A program made the position numbers and the translations under genes. 64,000 bases of DNA from Paenibacillus donghaensis. Lineage in GTDB: Bacteria > Bacillota > Bacilli > Paenibacillales > Paenibacillaceae. Positions within the stretch are counted from its first letter, which is position 1, and each line of letters starts with the position of its first letter. Below, piece after piece: positions 19,501 through 25,764 of the stretch. The notes beneath the pieces were generated by a model that had not been told where the DNA came from, ran no database searches, and saw only the letters and a program-made list of their open reading frames with translations. The stretch spans positions 4,154,001 to 4,218,000 of the forward strand of contig NZ_CP021780.1 of NCBI RefSeq assembly GCF_002192415.1. Reading direction: 5' to 3'.

Positions 19501-20971
19501 TGGCATCTCCATAGAAAAACAAGTCAACGGAAACTGGATTAAAAAGTTCTACATTAACGTTGAAGACAGTCGGCTTTGGGTTGAAGAGTTGGTCGCCAAA
19601 AAGTTAACGATTGTTAACGATTTTAATGATGTGTTCCTTGATATTGATTCAAGCTATCTCAATATCGGACGTTTTACGAATATTATCACAGATAATAAAC
19701 TCACTTCCATTGAAAAATTAACTCTGAAGCAGGAATGGCAAACTATTCAAACTGAATATGTTAAACTGCTACAGCAAGCGAATCAGTATAAAACGTCTCA
19801 GCGTGACAATTACACAAAAGTGCTTATAGACATACCCCCATTCACTACTGCTTTCAATAATCTCGTTGCCTACGTAATCCCCCTACTGGCTGATATGAGT
19901 GCAACAACTGACATTGATAGAGATGTGTTCGCCAACAAGTTTCAGGCATACTACAATCAGGCGCAGAGAATCATTAATGAGATAACAGATGCTGTCAAAT
20001 GGAGCAGTTTACAACTTGGCGAAAGCTATAATAAAGTGGTTGTTGACGCATTAAACGGTATTACAGTTACTCGCTCAGATAATATCGTAGAAACTGTACT
20101 AAATGCCACAGATGGAATCTCAATTAAGCGTAACGGAGAAAAGGTGTTCTATGCAGACACTTATGGTGTACTCCATGCAATTGATTTGGTTGCTAAGCGG
20201 TTAAAAATCACGAGTGATCCATTTGGCGGAGAATCAGAAGATGCATTGATGATTGATGCTTCAACAAAAAGGCTTTATTTAGACAGGTGGGATCTCGTGG
20301 GTGCGTCGCGCATAGACGCAGAGATGTTAGCGGCTTCTATAGTGTCGGCAGAATTTGGGTTCATAAGCAACCTTACGGCGCAACGTCTCTCGACTATGAC
20401 TCGCTCGGCAATTGGTAGTTGGGCTAATTTCATTAACATCGAAGGCAACTCTATCCAATGGATAACTGGTATTGCAGCACAAGGAGCACACAAAACCCTT
20501 TCAGATGGAAGACCTCTTTATTGGGTTGAATCTTCACAGACCGGACGAATGACAACAGATGTCACCCCTTGGCCTGTATATGAATATACCATTGATAGTG
20601 CCAATAAGAAAATCAAGGCAGAATTTGCATTTGACGGAACAGGCGATAGTGCGAACCCCTTTATTTCAATGGGTATTGGTGATGGGGCAACAGCAACAAG
20701 TGGTAGAGGCAAAATAAGCAAATATAATGGTGGTTTGAAGATAAACTACGGGAATAGTAATTATGGTCATGACAGAAGTGTCGACTTGAGGGATGATGGA
20801 GTTTTTGTTAACTCTGATGGTAGTAAAACGCAAGTTACCACTAAAGATTTTACAGTCACCTCCGATAATGGAACAATCAAGATTGGGAACACAACTGGTG
20901 CATTATTTGAAATAAGACCAGATAATAAAATGGTTTTCAAAGGATCGGAATTCCTTTTTGAAAATATTTGA
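16544..20971 (+). CDS. Large tail protein, baseplate hub/tail-associated type
   Basis: 1,475 residues, ATG 16544 after TGGAGGAG. The N-terminal ~230 residues are beta-rich and resemble siphovirus tail-associated hub proteins (prophage tail endopeptidase family) in position and style; no catalytic motif was identified. Residues about 285-330 and 450-480 are coiled coil. From residue ~811 the protein carries two long direct repeats of about 205 residues plus a partial third. Each contains LNIGRFTxIITDxKLTxIEKL, IDIPPFTxAxNNLxAY and GITVTRSD. The C-terminal ~150 residues read like a fibre end. It directly follows the tape measure, where the hub gene is expected. Confidence 0.7.
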   Translation: MLGDIDYFKKPYKPNYFLAKPNKEIISKLSEAYGDNLKTPVNETNELSLNIPYYIDDNHALRKNKNIDLVKENYLIKMVFGKSINWYMITAINEVMTDTSDYKQITALSLEFELAKRILKGYKAESKGARTVLNEILDKTVWEIGDVDVDFELSKRSFEFLDNKILGAIYDVGNTYNAVTIFNTENKTVNMKKPEVFGLDTGLTFSYESFLKSFDKKSDANEVVTRLYLKGKDGLTINSISPTGQSYLEDYSYFMYPFSRDVNKNVIEHSYQMSDSLCHAILDYQELVEQNKNQFQLLKTQRDNYSVVISTKESELTDRQNELKAILTIVDNYQLGNNNSPTMFFESMNHNGTPSTIDFTSLQTMYKYGVMVKVSNAQNVQVSLNGNLKTATSNKWTLLGKIKDLTTSSVLITGSGSSVIDIQLTAINDNEFDAPNNDDVIINRYSPSNKQMQIDSKKAEIGEQKSYLTTIMTQITQLQSLLSSGKNFTPDQLIELQSFVKEDTYSNDSCIDPKDLLTEGQKHFDEVKVPQLTMNIDIINFLSVIEEQSKWDKLVLGDYITVRYERMGVRVKAKIIEINYDFEGESISLTIANVRNDGSTVSKMNDYLKKNANYSTTIDANKKDWLKAVVDVSDMSLLFDQFWDKVTNQINMSINNTTTIDNRGITVVDPNDPLRFIRMTSGAIGLTKSGGQRWETALTADGIIAETLYGKIILSQRVIVGDAAGIWLMEGPRTTIKDRYGRIAMQLGLYEENPDKFGMIINRYNSNDINSTLINKVIADSDDGFKIQRYNGHSFVDVFNVDINGFLYSEDMTTKRLKILSDQNELLLDSYTKQMNIGKFTEIITDGKLTGIEKLQVLGERTRIISEYAKLFDQANIYKITSRDALIMIDIPPFTLAYNNLIAYLSPLLADNNMTTTSDIDRDEFILKFKVYYDQVVAIVQAINDSIKYSSLQLGSLYNNVLLDALDGITVTRSDEMYRTRLNATDGISIEKQVNGNWIKKFYINVEDSRLWVEELVAKKLTIVNDFNDVFLDIDSSYLNIGRFTNIITDNKLTSIEKLTLKQEWQTIQTEYVKLLQQANQYKTSQRDNYTKVLIDIPPFTTAFNNLVAYVIPLLADMSATTDIDRDVFANKFQAYYNQAQRIINEITDAVKWSSLQLGESYNKVVVDALNGITVTRSDNIVETVLNATDGISIKRNGEKVFYADTYGVLHAIDLVAKRLKITSDPFGGESEDALMIDASTKRLYLDRWDLVGASRIDAEMLAASIVSAEFGFISNLTAQRLSTMTRSAIGSWANFINIEGNSIQWITGIAAQGAHKTLSDGRPLYWVESSQTGRMTTDVTPWPVYEYTIDSANKKIKAEFAFDGTGDSANPFISMGIGDGATATSGRGKISKYNGGLKINYGNSNYGHDRSVDLRDDGVFVNSDGSKTQVTTKDFTVTSDNGTIKIGNTTGALFEIRPDNKMVFKGSEFLFENI
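18976..20260 (+). repeat. Tandem ~620 bp coding repeats in tail protein
   Basis: Unit 1 begins at about 18976 (KRLKILSDQ), unit 2 at about 19597 (KKLTIVNDF) and a partial third at about 20191 (KRLKITSDP). Units 1 and 2 share the blocks IGRF/IGKFT, EIITDGKLT / NIITDNKLT, DIPPFT, DIDRD and DGITVTRSD at the protein level. The DNA has diverged, so the duplication is old. Confidence 0.8.
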
Positions 20972-21001
20972 TACTAATCTTTTAGTATTAAAATACCGAT
21001 A

Positions 21002-21038
21002 CATATGGTATATACTGTAACTAGATATATACCATATG
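21002..21038. promoter_or_regulatory. Perfect 13 bp inverted repeat upstream of ankyrin gene
   Basis: CATATGGTATATA (21002-21014) is repeated in inverse as TATATACCATATG (21026-21038) with an 11-base spacer. It ends 24 bases before the start codon of the secreted ankyrin gene. It has no T run after it, so an operator or an RNA hairpin controlling translation is more likely than a terminator. Confidence 0.6.
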
Positions 21039-21061
21039 CAAAACCGGGAGGTACATATTTT

Positions 21062-21772
21062 ATGAAGAAAGTTTCAACGTTTGCTCTAGGTCTAATTGTA
21101 GGTGTAACTTTAACAGCCGGAACTGCCGTAGGCGCTGCGACATACCTAAAAGCGATTCCAAAAACAGTCAAAATAGTGGTCGGCAACAATCAGTCATCCG
21201 TGGAAGCGATGAACGTAAATAATAAGTTGTACGTTCCAGTTCGTGATGCAGGTAATTCATTTGGTTATTCTGTTGCTGGCGTAACATCTTCGGCAGTTAC
21301 TTTTAAAGAGGGGGCGACAACAACTGCCAAATCGGGCGACGCTACCAAGAATGTAAGCACAGCAACAACTAAAACAGGAGGGGAATATGTGCAAGGGCTA
21401 CATGACAAATACTCAACAGAGGGCAAACTGGATGCAAATAAGATTAAAGTAGGAATTGCAGCAGGAGAAATAACAGCAAACTCCATTGATAAAGAAACGG
21501 GTAATAGCCTTTTACATTTTGTAGTTCTGGAAGATAACTTTGCAGTATACTCTATCATTAAGGTCAATGCTTTAAATGTAAATGTTCAAAATAGTTCTGG
21601 GCAAACACCGCTTATGTTAGCTGTAATTAACGAGAGTATATTTTATCAAGGTGAATTAACAAATCAATATAAATCAGATGCTACAATCAAAGATAACGCT
21701 GGAAAGCAAGCTATTGATTATGCTACAAAGGGAACATCAACCTACAATGGGTTGCAGGGTTATATGATGTAA
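21062..21772 (+). CDS. Secreted ankyrin-repeat protein
   Basis: 236 residues from ATG 21062, with GGGAGG 14 bases upstream; the longer frame from 21005 runs through the inverted repeat and is rejected. A signal peptide is evident (MKKVSTFALGLIVGVTLTAG, cleaved near VGAA). Residues 35-85 resemble the copper amine oxidase N-terminal-like stalk domain common in Paenibacillaceae exported proteins (VEAMNVNNKLYVPVRDAGNSFGY). After a Ser/Thr/Lys linker come two to three ankyrin repeats (GNSLLHFVVLEDN, SGQTPLMLAVINES, GKQAIDYATKG). It is not needed for tail assembly and may be a lysogenic conversion gene that acts outside the cell. Confidence 0.8.
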   Translation: MKKVSTFALGLIVGVTLTAGTAVGAATYLKAIPKTVKIVVGNNQSSVEAMNVNNKLYVPVRDAGNSFGYSVAGVTSSAVTFKEGATTTAKSGDATKNVSTATTKTGGEYVQGLHDKYSTEGKLDANKIKVGIAAGEITANSIDKETGNSLLHFVVLEDNFAVYSIIKVNALNVNVQNSSGQTPLMLAVINESIFYQGELTNQYKSDATIKDNAGKQAIDYATKGTSTYNGLQGYMM

Positions 21773-21810
21773 CACACCATCCCATATCCTAACTCAATGC
21801 TCCACAAATA

Positions 21811-21836
21811 AGCCAGCATACCAATGTTGGCTTTTT
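21811..21836 (+). terminator. Terminator after ankyrin gene
   Basis: AGCCAGCAT pairs with ATGTTGGCT (one G-U pair), followed by TTTTT. Confidence 0.75.
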
Positions 21837-21871
21837 ACTATGTGAACTCTCATTTAACATTATTTATTATA

Positions 21872-21890
21872 TATATGTTTACTTTATAAA
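21872..21890. promoter_or_regulatory. Operator copy 1
   Basis: TATATGTTTACTTTATAAA is the exact reverse complement of the 19 bases at 23103-23121 in front of the Cro-like gene. Here it covers the -35 region of the antirepressor promoter. The likely binder is the HTH protein at 22881. Confidence 0.65.
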
Positions 21891-21906
21891 TTCCTTGTGA
21901 TATATT
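21878..21906 (+). promoter_or_regulatory. Promoter of first antirepressor gene
   Basis: TTTACT (21878-21883), a 17-base spacer, and TATATT (21901-21906). The -35 box lies inside the operator, so a bound repressor would block it. Confidence 0.6.
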
Positions 21907-21955
21907 ATATTTGCGGATACTTATTCGTAAATATAATAACAGGGAGAATGATAAT

Positions 21956-22792
21956 TTGAAAAATGGTCAACTGCAAATGTTTGAAGGAAACGAAGTAATG
22001 ATCTTGACCAAGGAAGATGTGAGCTTTGGGTTTAAGGGTGATTTTTTAATCAGAGCAAAAGACGTATCTGCTGCCTTAGATTATGAACGAGTTGAGAATG
22101 TTATTAAGCTATGTAAGAGCGATCAAGTGTTTAAGGTTAAAAATTCCGATTTCGCTAATACGGCGAAAACGAAATTAAACAACACCGGAGAATCTTTTTT
22201 CACTAATCTAGCTCTAAATCGTGTTTTGGGTAAATCCGAAATGCCAAACGCGGAGCCATTCCAAGATTGGTTGTTTGAAGAGGTATTGCCTTCTATCCAA
22301 AAGACAGGAACATATGGTATCGTTACTAATGCTCCGTCTTACATGATAGATAATCCTATTGAACGTGCTAAGAGATGGATTCAAGAACGCGAAGAGACGG
22401 AATTGCTTCAAACCAATAATCTCATACTCGAACAAGTCGTTGCAGAATACACTCCAAAAGTAACTTACTTTGATACCATTCTAAATGCTAAAGATGCTAT
22501 TTTGATTAGTCAAATTGCTTCAGATTATGATTTAACACCTCAGAAGTTAAATAAGATATTAAATGAGGAAAAAGTTCAGCATAAACTAAATGGTCAATGG
22601 TTGTTGCTAAAGAAGCATTTACATCAAGGGTATACTAAATCAGAAACCCATCACTACAAGGATAGTCTTGGAGTGGATCAAACGAAAATGAATACAAAGT
22701 GGACTCAAAAAGGAAGATTGTTTATACATAGTATATTGGAGAAGTTAGAGATCAAACCAGCGATGGATAAGTTTAATGAAGTAAACATATAA
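21956..22792 (+). CDS. Bro-N / KilA-C phage antirepressor
   Basis: 278 residues from TTG 21956, with AGGGAGAATG before it; the extension to 21911 lacks a ribosome site. The N-terminal ~110 residues show the Bro-N pattern (FLIRAKDVSAALDYERVENVI, then LALNRVLGKSEMPNAEPFQDW and LPSIQKTGTY). The C-terminal ~120 residues match the KilA-C/ANT domain (TILNAKDAILISQIASDYDL, LNKILNEEKVQHKLNGQWLL, WTQKGRLFIHSIL). Such proteins bind and neutralise phage repressors, or act on DNA, during induction. It faces the Cro-like gene convergently across a shared terminator and shares its operator. Confidence 0.85.
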   Translation: MKNGQLQMFEGNEVMILTKEDVSFGFKGDFLIRAKDVSAALDYERVENVIKLCKSDQVFKVKNSDFANTAKTKLNNTGESFFTNLALNRVLGKSEMPNAEPFQDWLFEEVLPSIQKTGTYGIVTNAPSYMIDNPIERAKRWIQEREETELLQTNNLILEQVVAEYTPKVTYFDTILNAKDAILISQIASDYDLTPQKLNKILNEEKVQHKLNGQWLLLKKHLHQGYTKSETHHYKDSLGVDQTKMNTKWTQKGRLFIHSILEKLEIKPAMDKFNEVNI

Positions 22793-22839
22793 ATAAAACA
22801 TTCACTTTTATGTACATACAATAATGAATATATATTATT

Positions 22840-22870
22840 AAAAGCGCCATTTATTTCGGCGCTTCTTTTG
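22840..22870. terminator. Bidirectional terminator between antirepressor and Cro-like gene
   Basis: AAGCGCC/GGCGCTT stem with a nine-base loop, T-rich on both sides, serving both convergent genes. Confidence 0.8.
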
Positions 22871-22880
22871 ATATCCCGCA

Positions 22881-23084
22881 TTAATCTTCAACGTATTCGA
22901 TCAATTCAGATAATGAGCAATTGAATACTTTGCACATCCTGTCTAACCACTCCACTTCAATTCTTTTGATTTTTTCATCATATAATAACCCTATTGTATT
23001 TTGTCTAATACCAGTTAAGTCAGACAAATCCTTTCTGCTCATCTTGTGTTTTCCAAGCATTTCTGCCACCTTAATTTTTATCAT
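22881..23084 (-). CDS. Cro/CI-type helix-turn-helix regulator
   Basis: 67 residues, ATG at 23084, ribosome site AAAGGTGG. The whole protein is one HTH_3/YozG-like domain: KVAEMLGKHKMSRKDLSDLTGI, then RQNTIGLLYDEKIKRIEVEWL and CKVFNCSLSELIEYVE, with the recognition helix near residues 28-38. It is transcribed against its neighbours. Its promoter (23130-23158) is followed by an operator whose twin covers the antirepressor promoter, so autoregulation and repression of the antirepressor are likely. Confidence 0.85.
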   Translation of the reverse strand: MIKIKVAEMLGKHKMSRKDLSDLTGIRQNTIGLLYDEKIKRIEVEWLDRMCKVFNCSLSELIEYVED

Positions 23085-23102
23085 AAAATACGACCACCTT
23101 TA

Positions 23103-23121
23103 TTTATAAAGTAAACATATA
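23103..23121. promoter_or_regulatory. Operator copy 2
   Basis: TTTATAAAGTAAACATATA, the inverse of the copy at 21872-21890. It lies between the promoter and the start codon of the Cro-like gene, so a bound protein would block transcription of its own gene. Confidence 0.65.
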
Positions 23122-23129
23122 CACTTTTA

Positions 23130-23158
23130 ATTATATACTAATAAGAATAAATTAACAA
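23130..23158 (-). promoter_or_regulatory. Promoter of Cro-like gene
   Basis: On the minus strand TTGTTA (23158-23153), 17 bases, then TATAAT (23135-23130). Confidence 0.65.
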
Positions 23159-23164
23159 TATCTG

Positions 23165-23193
23165 TTTACAAATATCTATTAGCGTTGTACAAT
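23165..23193 (+). promoter_or_regulatory. Divergent promoter for 23235 operon
   Basis: TTTACA (23165-23170), 17-base spacer, TACAAT (23188-23193): a near-consensus housekeeping promoter on the plus strand, starting six bases from the -35 box of the opposing promoter. Confidence 0.75.
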
Positions 23194-23234
23194 ATCCCTA
23201 GAAGATATTTAATATTACTAGGAGATGGTAATCA

Positions 23235-23624
23235 ATGAACACTAAAGTTCAGTTAATAGCTCCACTCGATTCCGACACAGATTTAAACATTTATTATGTA
23301 AGAGATCAGTTTGGACGCACATGGAATACGGTAGCAAGTGATGCAAAACAAGCCAAAGACAATATTACACACGGTGAAGATGTTCTGACTTATAAATTAT
23401 ACACTACCGCCAAGATGGGCGAAAGTCTTCCAGAATATGATTTCAAAAATCTTATATTAGGCATGATGGAGGAAATGAATCTCCAAGATACATATGAATA
23501 TGAGGAGGTTATTGGATGGGATCGGGAAGATGTTTTTCAGTTCTTTAGAGAGTCCTCTCTTCGACCTTGTAATACTTTAATTGAGATTCATAAATTCTTA
23601 CATAAAAGGGGAGTGTGGAAATGA
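23235..23624 (+). CDS. Unknown small protein in antirepressor operon
   Basis: 129 residues, ATG 23235 after TAGGAGATGG. Acidic, with no domain recognised. Features include a beta-like N-terminus (VQLIAPLDSDTDLNIYYVRDQ) and an acidic helical C-terminal half. It overlaps the second antirepressor by four bases (23621-23624), so the two are translated together; it may modulate that protein. Confidence 0.55.
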   Translation: MNTKVQLIAPLDSDTDLNIYYVRDQFGRTWNTVASDAKQAKDNITHGEDVLTYKLYTTAKMGESLPEYDFKNLILGMMEEMNLQDTYEYEEVIGWDREDVFQFFRESSLRPCNTLIEIHKFLHKRGVWK

Positions 23625-24364
23625 GCTTAATTAAATTCGAGAATTTTGAGGTTGATACTTTAAATGAAGACGGTAGTCTATGGGATGGGAGCGGAGATGC
23701 TTGGTTTATTCCTAAGCAAATTGCAGAAGCACTTAGCGCTTCGAACCCAAGAAAATATGCAAACGAGTTAATCAGAAAGAATTTTGAGAGATTTGAGGGT
23801 TTTTCAGTTGGCTGTAAACTGAGGTCAACTGATGGAAAGAGTTATGACACTAACATTATTAATGAAAATGGATTATATATATTTTTAATGGCATCAAATC
23901 TTCCTCAAGCAATATCTTTTCAGCGTCAAGTATCAGAAATGATTAAAAAGATAAGAAAAGATAAGATACAAGTATTTAAATCAATCCCTCAAAATTATAA
24001 AGAAGCCGTAGCCGCACTGCTAGGACAATTAGAGGAAAATGATAAACTTCAGGAAGAAATTCAAGAACAAAAACCTAAAGTTCAAATCTATCACAGAATG
24101 ATTGATGCTGAAAGCAATCAAACATTTAACGAGGTTGCAAAGTCATTGAAAATTGGAAGAAATAAAATGTTGAAAATACTGCGAGATAAAAAATTTCTTA
24201 TGTGGAATAATCTACCCTACCAGAAATATTTAGAAAGCAATCATTTTTTCGTTAGAGAAGTTACTAAGAATGGAAAAAACTTTACTCAAACATTGGTTAC
24301 AGCGAAAGGGCTAGACCTTTTAGGTAGACTTTTTATCTCATCAAAAGAAGTTATCAAAGTTTAA
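23621..24364 (+). CDS. Second Bro-N / KilA-C antirepressor
   Basis: 247 residues from ATG 23621, seven bases after AAGGGGAG; GTG 23615 is too close to the ribosome site. The N-terminal Bro-N-like part has AWFIPKQIAEALSASNPRKYA and NENGLYIFLMASNLPQAISFQ, ending with the SEMIKKIRKDK turn. A short coiled coil (residues 130-150) leads to a KilA-C-like end (IYHRMIDAESNQTFNEVAKSL, GRNKMLKILRDKKFL, TLVTAKGLDLLGRLF). It is clearly different from the first antirepressor, so this is not a recent duplication. Confidence 0.82.
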   Translation: MSLIKFENFEVDTLNEDGSLWDGSGDAWFIPKQIAEALSASNPRKYANELIRKNFERFEGFSVGCKLRSTDGKSYDTNIINENGLYIFLMASNLPQAISFQRQVSEMIKKIRKDKIQVFKSIPQNYKEAVAALLGQLEENDKLQEEIQEQKPKVQIYHRMIDAESNQTFNEVAKSLKIGRNKMLKILRDKKFLMWNNLPYQKYLESNHFFVREVTKNGKNFTQTLVTAKGLDLLGRLFISSKEVIKV

Positions 24365-24477
24365 AAACAACACTCCTCATCCGCATCCCCTACTGGGAAT
24401 TTGATCGTATTGAAGAAATACTGGATGAGGAGTTGTCAAAGTTAGGGACCATTAAATCTCAATTGCAAATCAATTAA
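24361..24477 (+). pseudogene. Remnant of a Vsr-like endonuclease C-terminus
   Basis: A frame overlapping the end of the antirepressor reads LLIRIPYWEFDRIEEILDEE followed by LSKLGTIKSQLQIN and a stop at 24475-24477. The IRIPYWEFDRIEEIL string is typical of the last strand and helix of Vsr-like/EDxHD or related phage endonucleases. No start or catalytic residues are present. It looks like the tail end of a homing gene left after deletion. Confidence 0.55.
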
Positions 24478-24488
24478 TTCTCATTCAC

Positions 24489-24806
24489 TTACTTAAGCAG
24501 CGGAGTGTCATTCATTCTCTTTTGATACTCCTTCTCTTTATATTCCATAAAATTGTTGTAGTCTTTTCGCGTCCAATCTTTCACCTCTTTTGCTTTCGGA
24601 CTTGATATATTACATGAACCCAATGAAAAAAGAAAGTAAGGGATCAAAAAAGCGATCCCAGCATATGCAAGATAGTCATACACTGATCTTTTGTTTGGCC
24701 TTGTATTGAAATCTATTACGGGTGCAGAACTATCAATTTCACTTCCGCAACTAAAACAATATCTATTATCTCGCGGCATCTCATAGCCACATTTTTTACA
24801 TTTCAA
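24489..24806 (-). CDS. Zinc-ribbon membrane protein
   Basis: 105 residues from TTG 24806, directly after AGGAGATGAC; the longer frame to 24869 has no ribosome site. The N-terminus is a zinc ribbon (MKCKKCGYEMPRDNRYCFSCGSE) with four cysteines. One membrane span follows at about residues 48-68 (YLAYAGIAFLIPYFLF), then a charged C-terminal helix. Small proteins of this design are common in Firmicutes and their phages; function is unknown. Its orientation opposes the surrounding late genes. Confidence 0.65.
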   Translation of the reverse strand: MKCKKCGYEMPRDNRYCFSCGSEIDSSAPVIDFNTRPNKRSVYDYLAYAGIAFLIPYFLFSLGSCNISSPKAKEVKDWTRKDYNNFMEYKEKEYQKRMNDTPLLK

Positions 24807-24924
24807 AAAGTCATCTCCTATATTTGGTAGTGAAATTATTGTAGCATTTAGTATATGTTTATGGAACATTTTTCAGTGTGATTTTTCGATGGTAAAAAAG
24901 TAGAAAAAATCTAGTCCAAAAAGC

Positions 24925-24962
24925 ACCATAATTTCAAGTACTAAAAGCAGTTAAATTATGGT
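24925..24962. promoter_or_regulatory. 10 bp inverted repeat upstream of MazF-like operon
   Basis: ACCATAATTT (24925-24934) and AAATTATGGT (24953-24962) are perfect inverse copies with 18 bases between. The right arm leads into GTACAATTAA, a possible -10 region. It could be an operator for the pair downstream. Confidence 0.4.
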
Positions 24963-24996
24963 ACAATTAAGAAGCGCCAATTCTCCCCTCTTTTTT

Positions 24997-25070
24997 AACT
25001 CTATTTTTAATAGAGGTTTTAAACATCATTTAGAGGGCATAATTATAACCAAGCGAATTTAGCTTGGGAG
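24997..25070 (+). promoter_or_regulatory. Leader hairpins before MazF-like operon
   Basis: AACTCTATTTTTAATAGAGGTT forms a terminator-like hairpin with T on its 3' side. A second hairpin, CCAAGC/GCTTGG with loop GAATTTA, ends within the ribosome site GGGAGGTG of the gene at 25080. This arrangement could limit readthrough and translation of the pair. Confidence 0.4.
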
Positions 25071-25079
25071 GTGTAAAAC

Positions 25080-25274
25080 ATGAGTAGTAAAAACGAGGAG
25101 GAAAAAGATATGTCAGTTGTCCTCAAAAACAAATATGCCCACCTCAAAAACAAACTTGATGAAATAAGTAAAGACGCACCTAAGCTCAAAGGCAAACGGG
25201 GAATGATTGAGCTTGATCCATCAAATAAGCACCATGTTGAATGGTTTGAAAAAGATCATTATAAAGGTGAGTGA
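25080..25274 (+). CDS. Possible antitoxin partner of MazF-like protein
   Basis: 64 residues from ATG 25080 (ribosome site GGGAGGTG), or 54 from ATG 25110, which has its own GAGGAGG site; both starts are plausible. The protein is charged, with a helix (KNKYAHLKNKLDEISKDA) and an acidic C-terminal end (EWFEKDHYKGE). No DNA-binding motif is obvious. The stop overlaps the GTG of the next gene (GTGA), the typical coupling in toxin-antitoxin pairs. Confidence 0.5.
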   Translation: MSSKNEEEKDMSVVLKNKYAHLKNKLDEISKDAPKLKGKRGMIELDPSNKHHVEWFEKDHYKGE

Positions 25275-25654
25275 AGTTTGTTGTGAGTAAAGATCCAGAA
25301 ATTTCCGAAATGTGGACAGCAAGAATTTATTTCAAAGGTACAAGTGGAACAAGTAAACCGCGCCCCGTACTAGTAATCAATTTCAGTGAAGATACAGGAT
25401 TATACACTATACAAGAGATCACTAGTATAGGGCCAAAAACACCACCTATTCATTACGATGGTTTTAAACAGGTCATTGAGCAATGGAAAAACTCTGGACT
25501 GGATGAAAAATCATACGTTAAATGTGCTCCAGAAAATACGCATAATGTTGAAAGAATTCGTTTAAAAAGTTACATAGGTGTTTCTGATGAAGATGACTTT
25601 GAAGCAATTATCCAAAAAATACTTGAGTCAAGAAAGAAACAGTCACTCAGATGA
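25271..25654 (+). CDS. MazF/PemK-like protein
   Basis: 127 residues from GTG 25271, overlapping the upstream stop. The region SKPRPVLVINFSEDTGLYTI, followed by EITSIGPK, matches the start of the PemK/MazF fold (conserved KxRPVLV block). The C-terminal half (SYVKCAPENTHNVERIRLKS, then YIGVSDEDDF) fits the usual 'lxxVS...iG.ls' end of the family. MazF-type proteins are sequence-specific mRNA endoribonucleases; here it could stabilise the prophage or limit other phages. The family has non-toxic members, so activity is inference. Confidence 0.7.
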   Translation: MKFVVSKDPEISEMWTARIYFKGTSGTSKPRPVLVINFSEDTGLYTIQEITSIGPKTPPIHYDGFKQVIEQWKNSGLDEKSYVKCAPENTHNVERIRLKSYIGVSDEDDFEAIIQKILESRKKQSLR

Positions 25655-25666
25655 GTGGCTTTTTTG
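25641..25666 (+). terminator. Terminator at end of MazF-like gene
   Basis: GTCACTC/GAGTGGC stem with TTTTTT; the stem lies over the last codons and stop. Confidence 0.75.
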
Positions 25667-25719
25667 ATGTCTTTCTTCACAAGATAAAATAACAATTTCA
25701 TAGTGATTCAACAACTCTA

Positions 25720-25746
25720 AAACCCTTATAAACAAAGGGTTTTTTA
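25720..25746 (+). terminator. Second terminator before baseplate genes
   Basis: AACCCTT and AAGGGTT with TTTTT. It isolates the regulatory island from the baseplate operon. Confidence 0.75.
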
Positions 25747-25764
25747 TTATGCCGTTTTAAGGAT

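Noticed and set aside
22780..22791. Third operator copy (AGTAAACATATA)
   Set aside because: Only 12 of 19 bases match and the site lies over the last codons of the antirepressor gene, so chance is likely.
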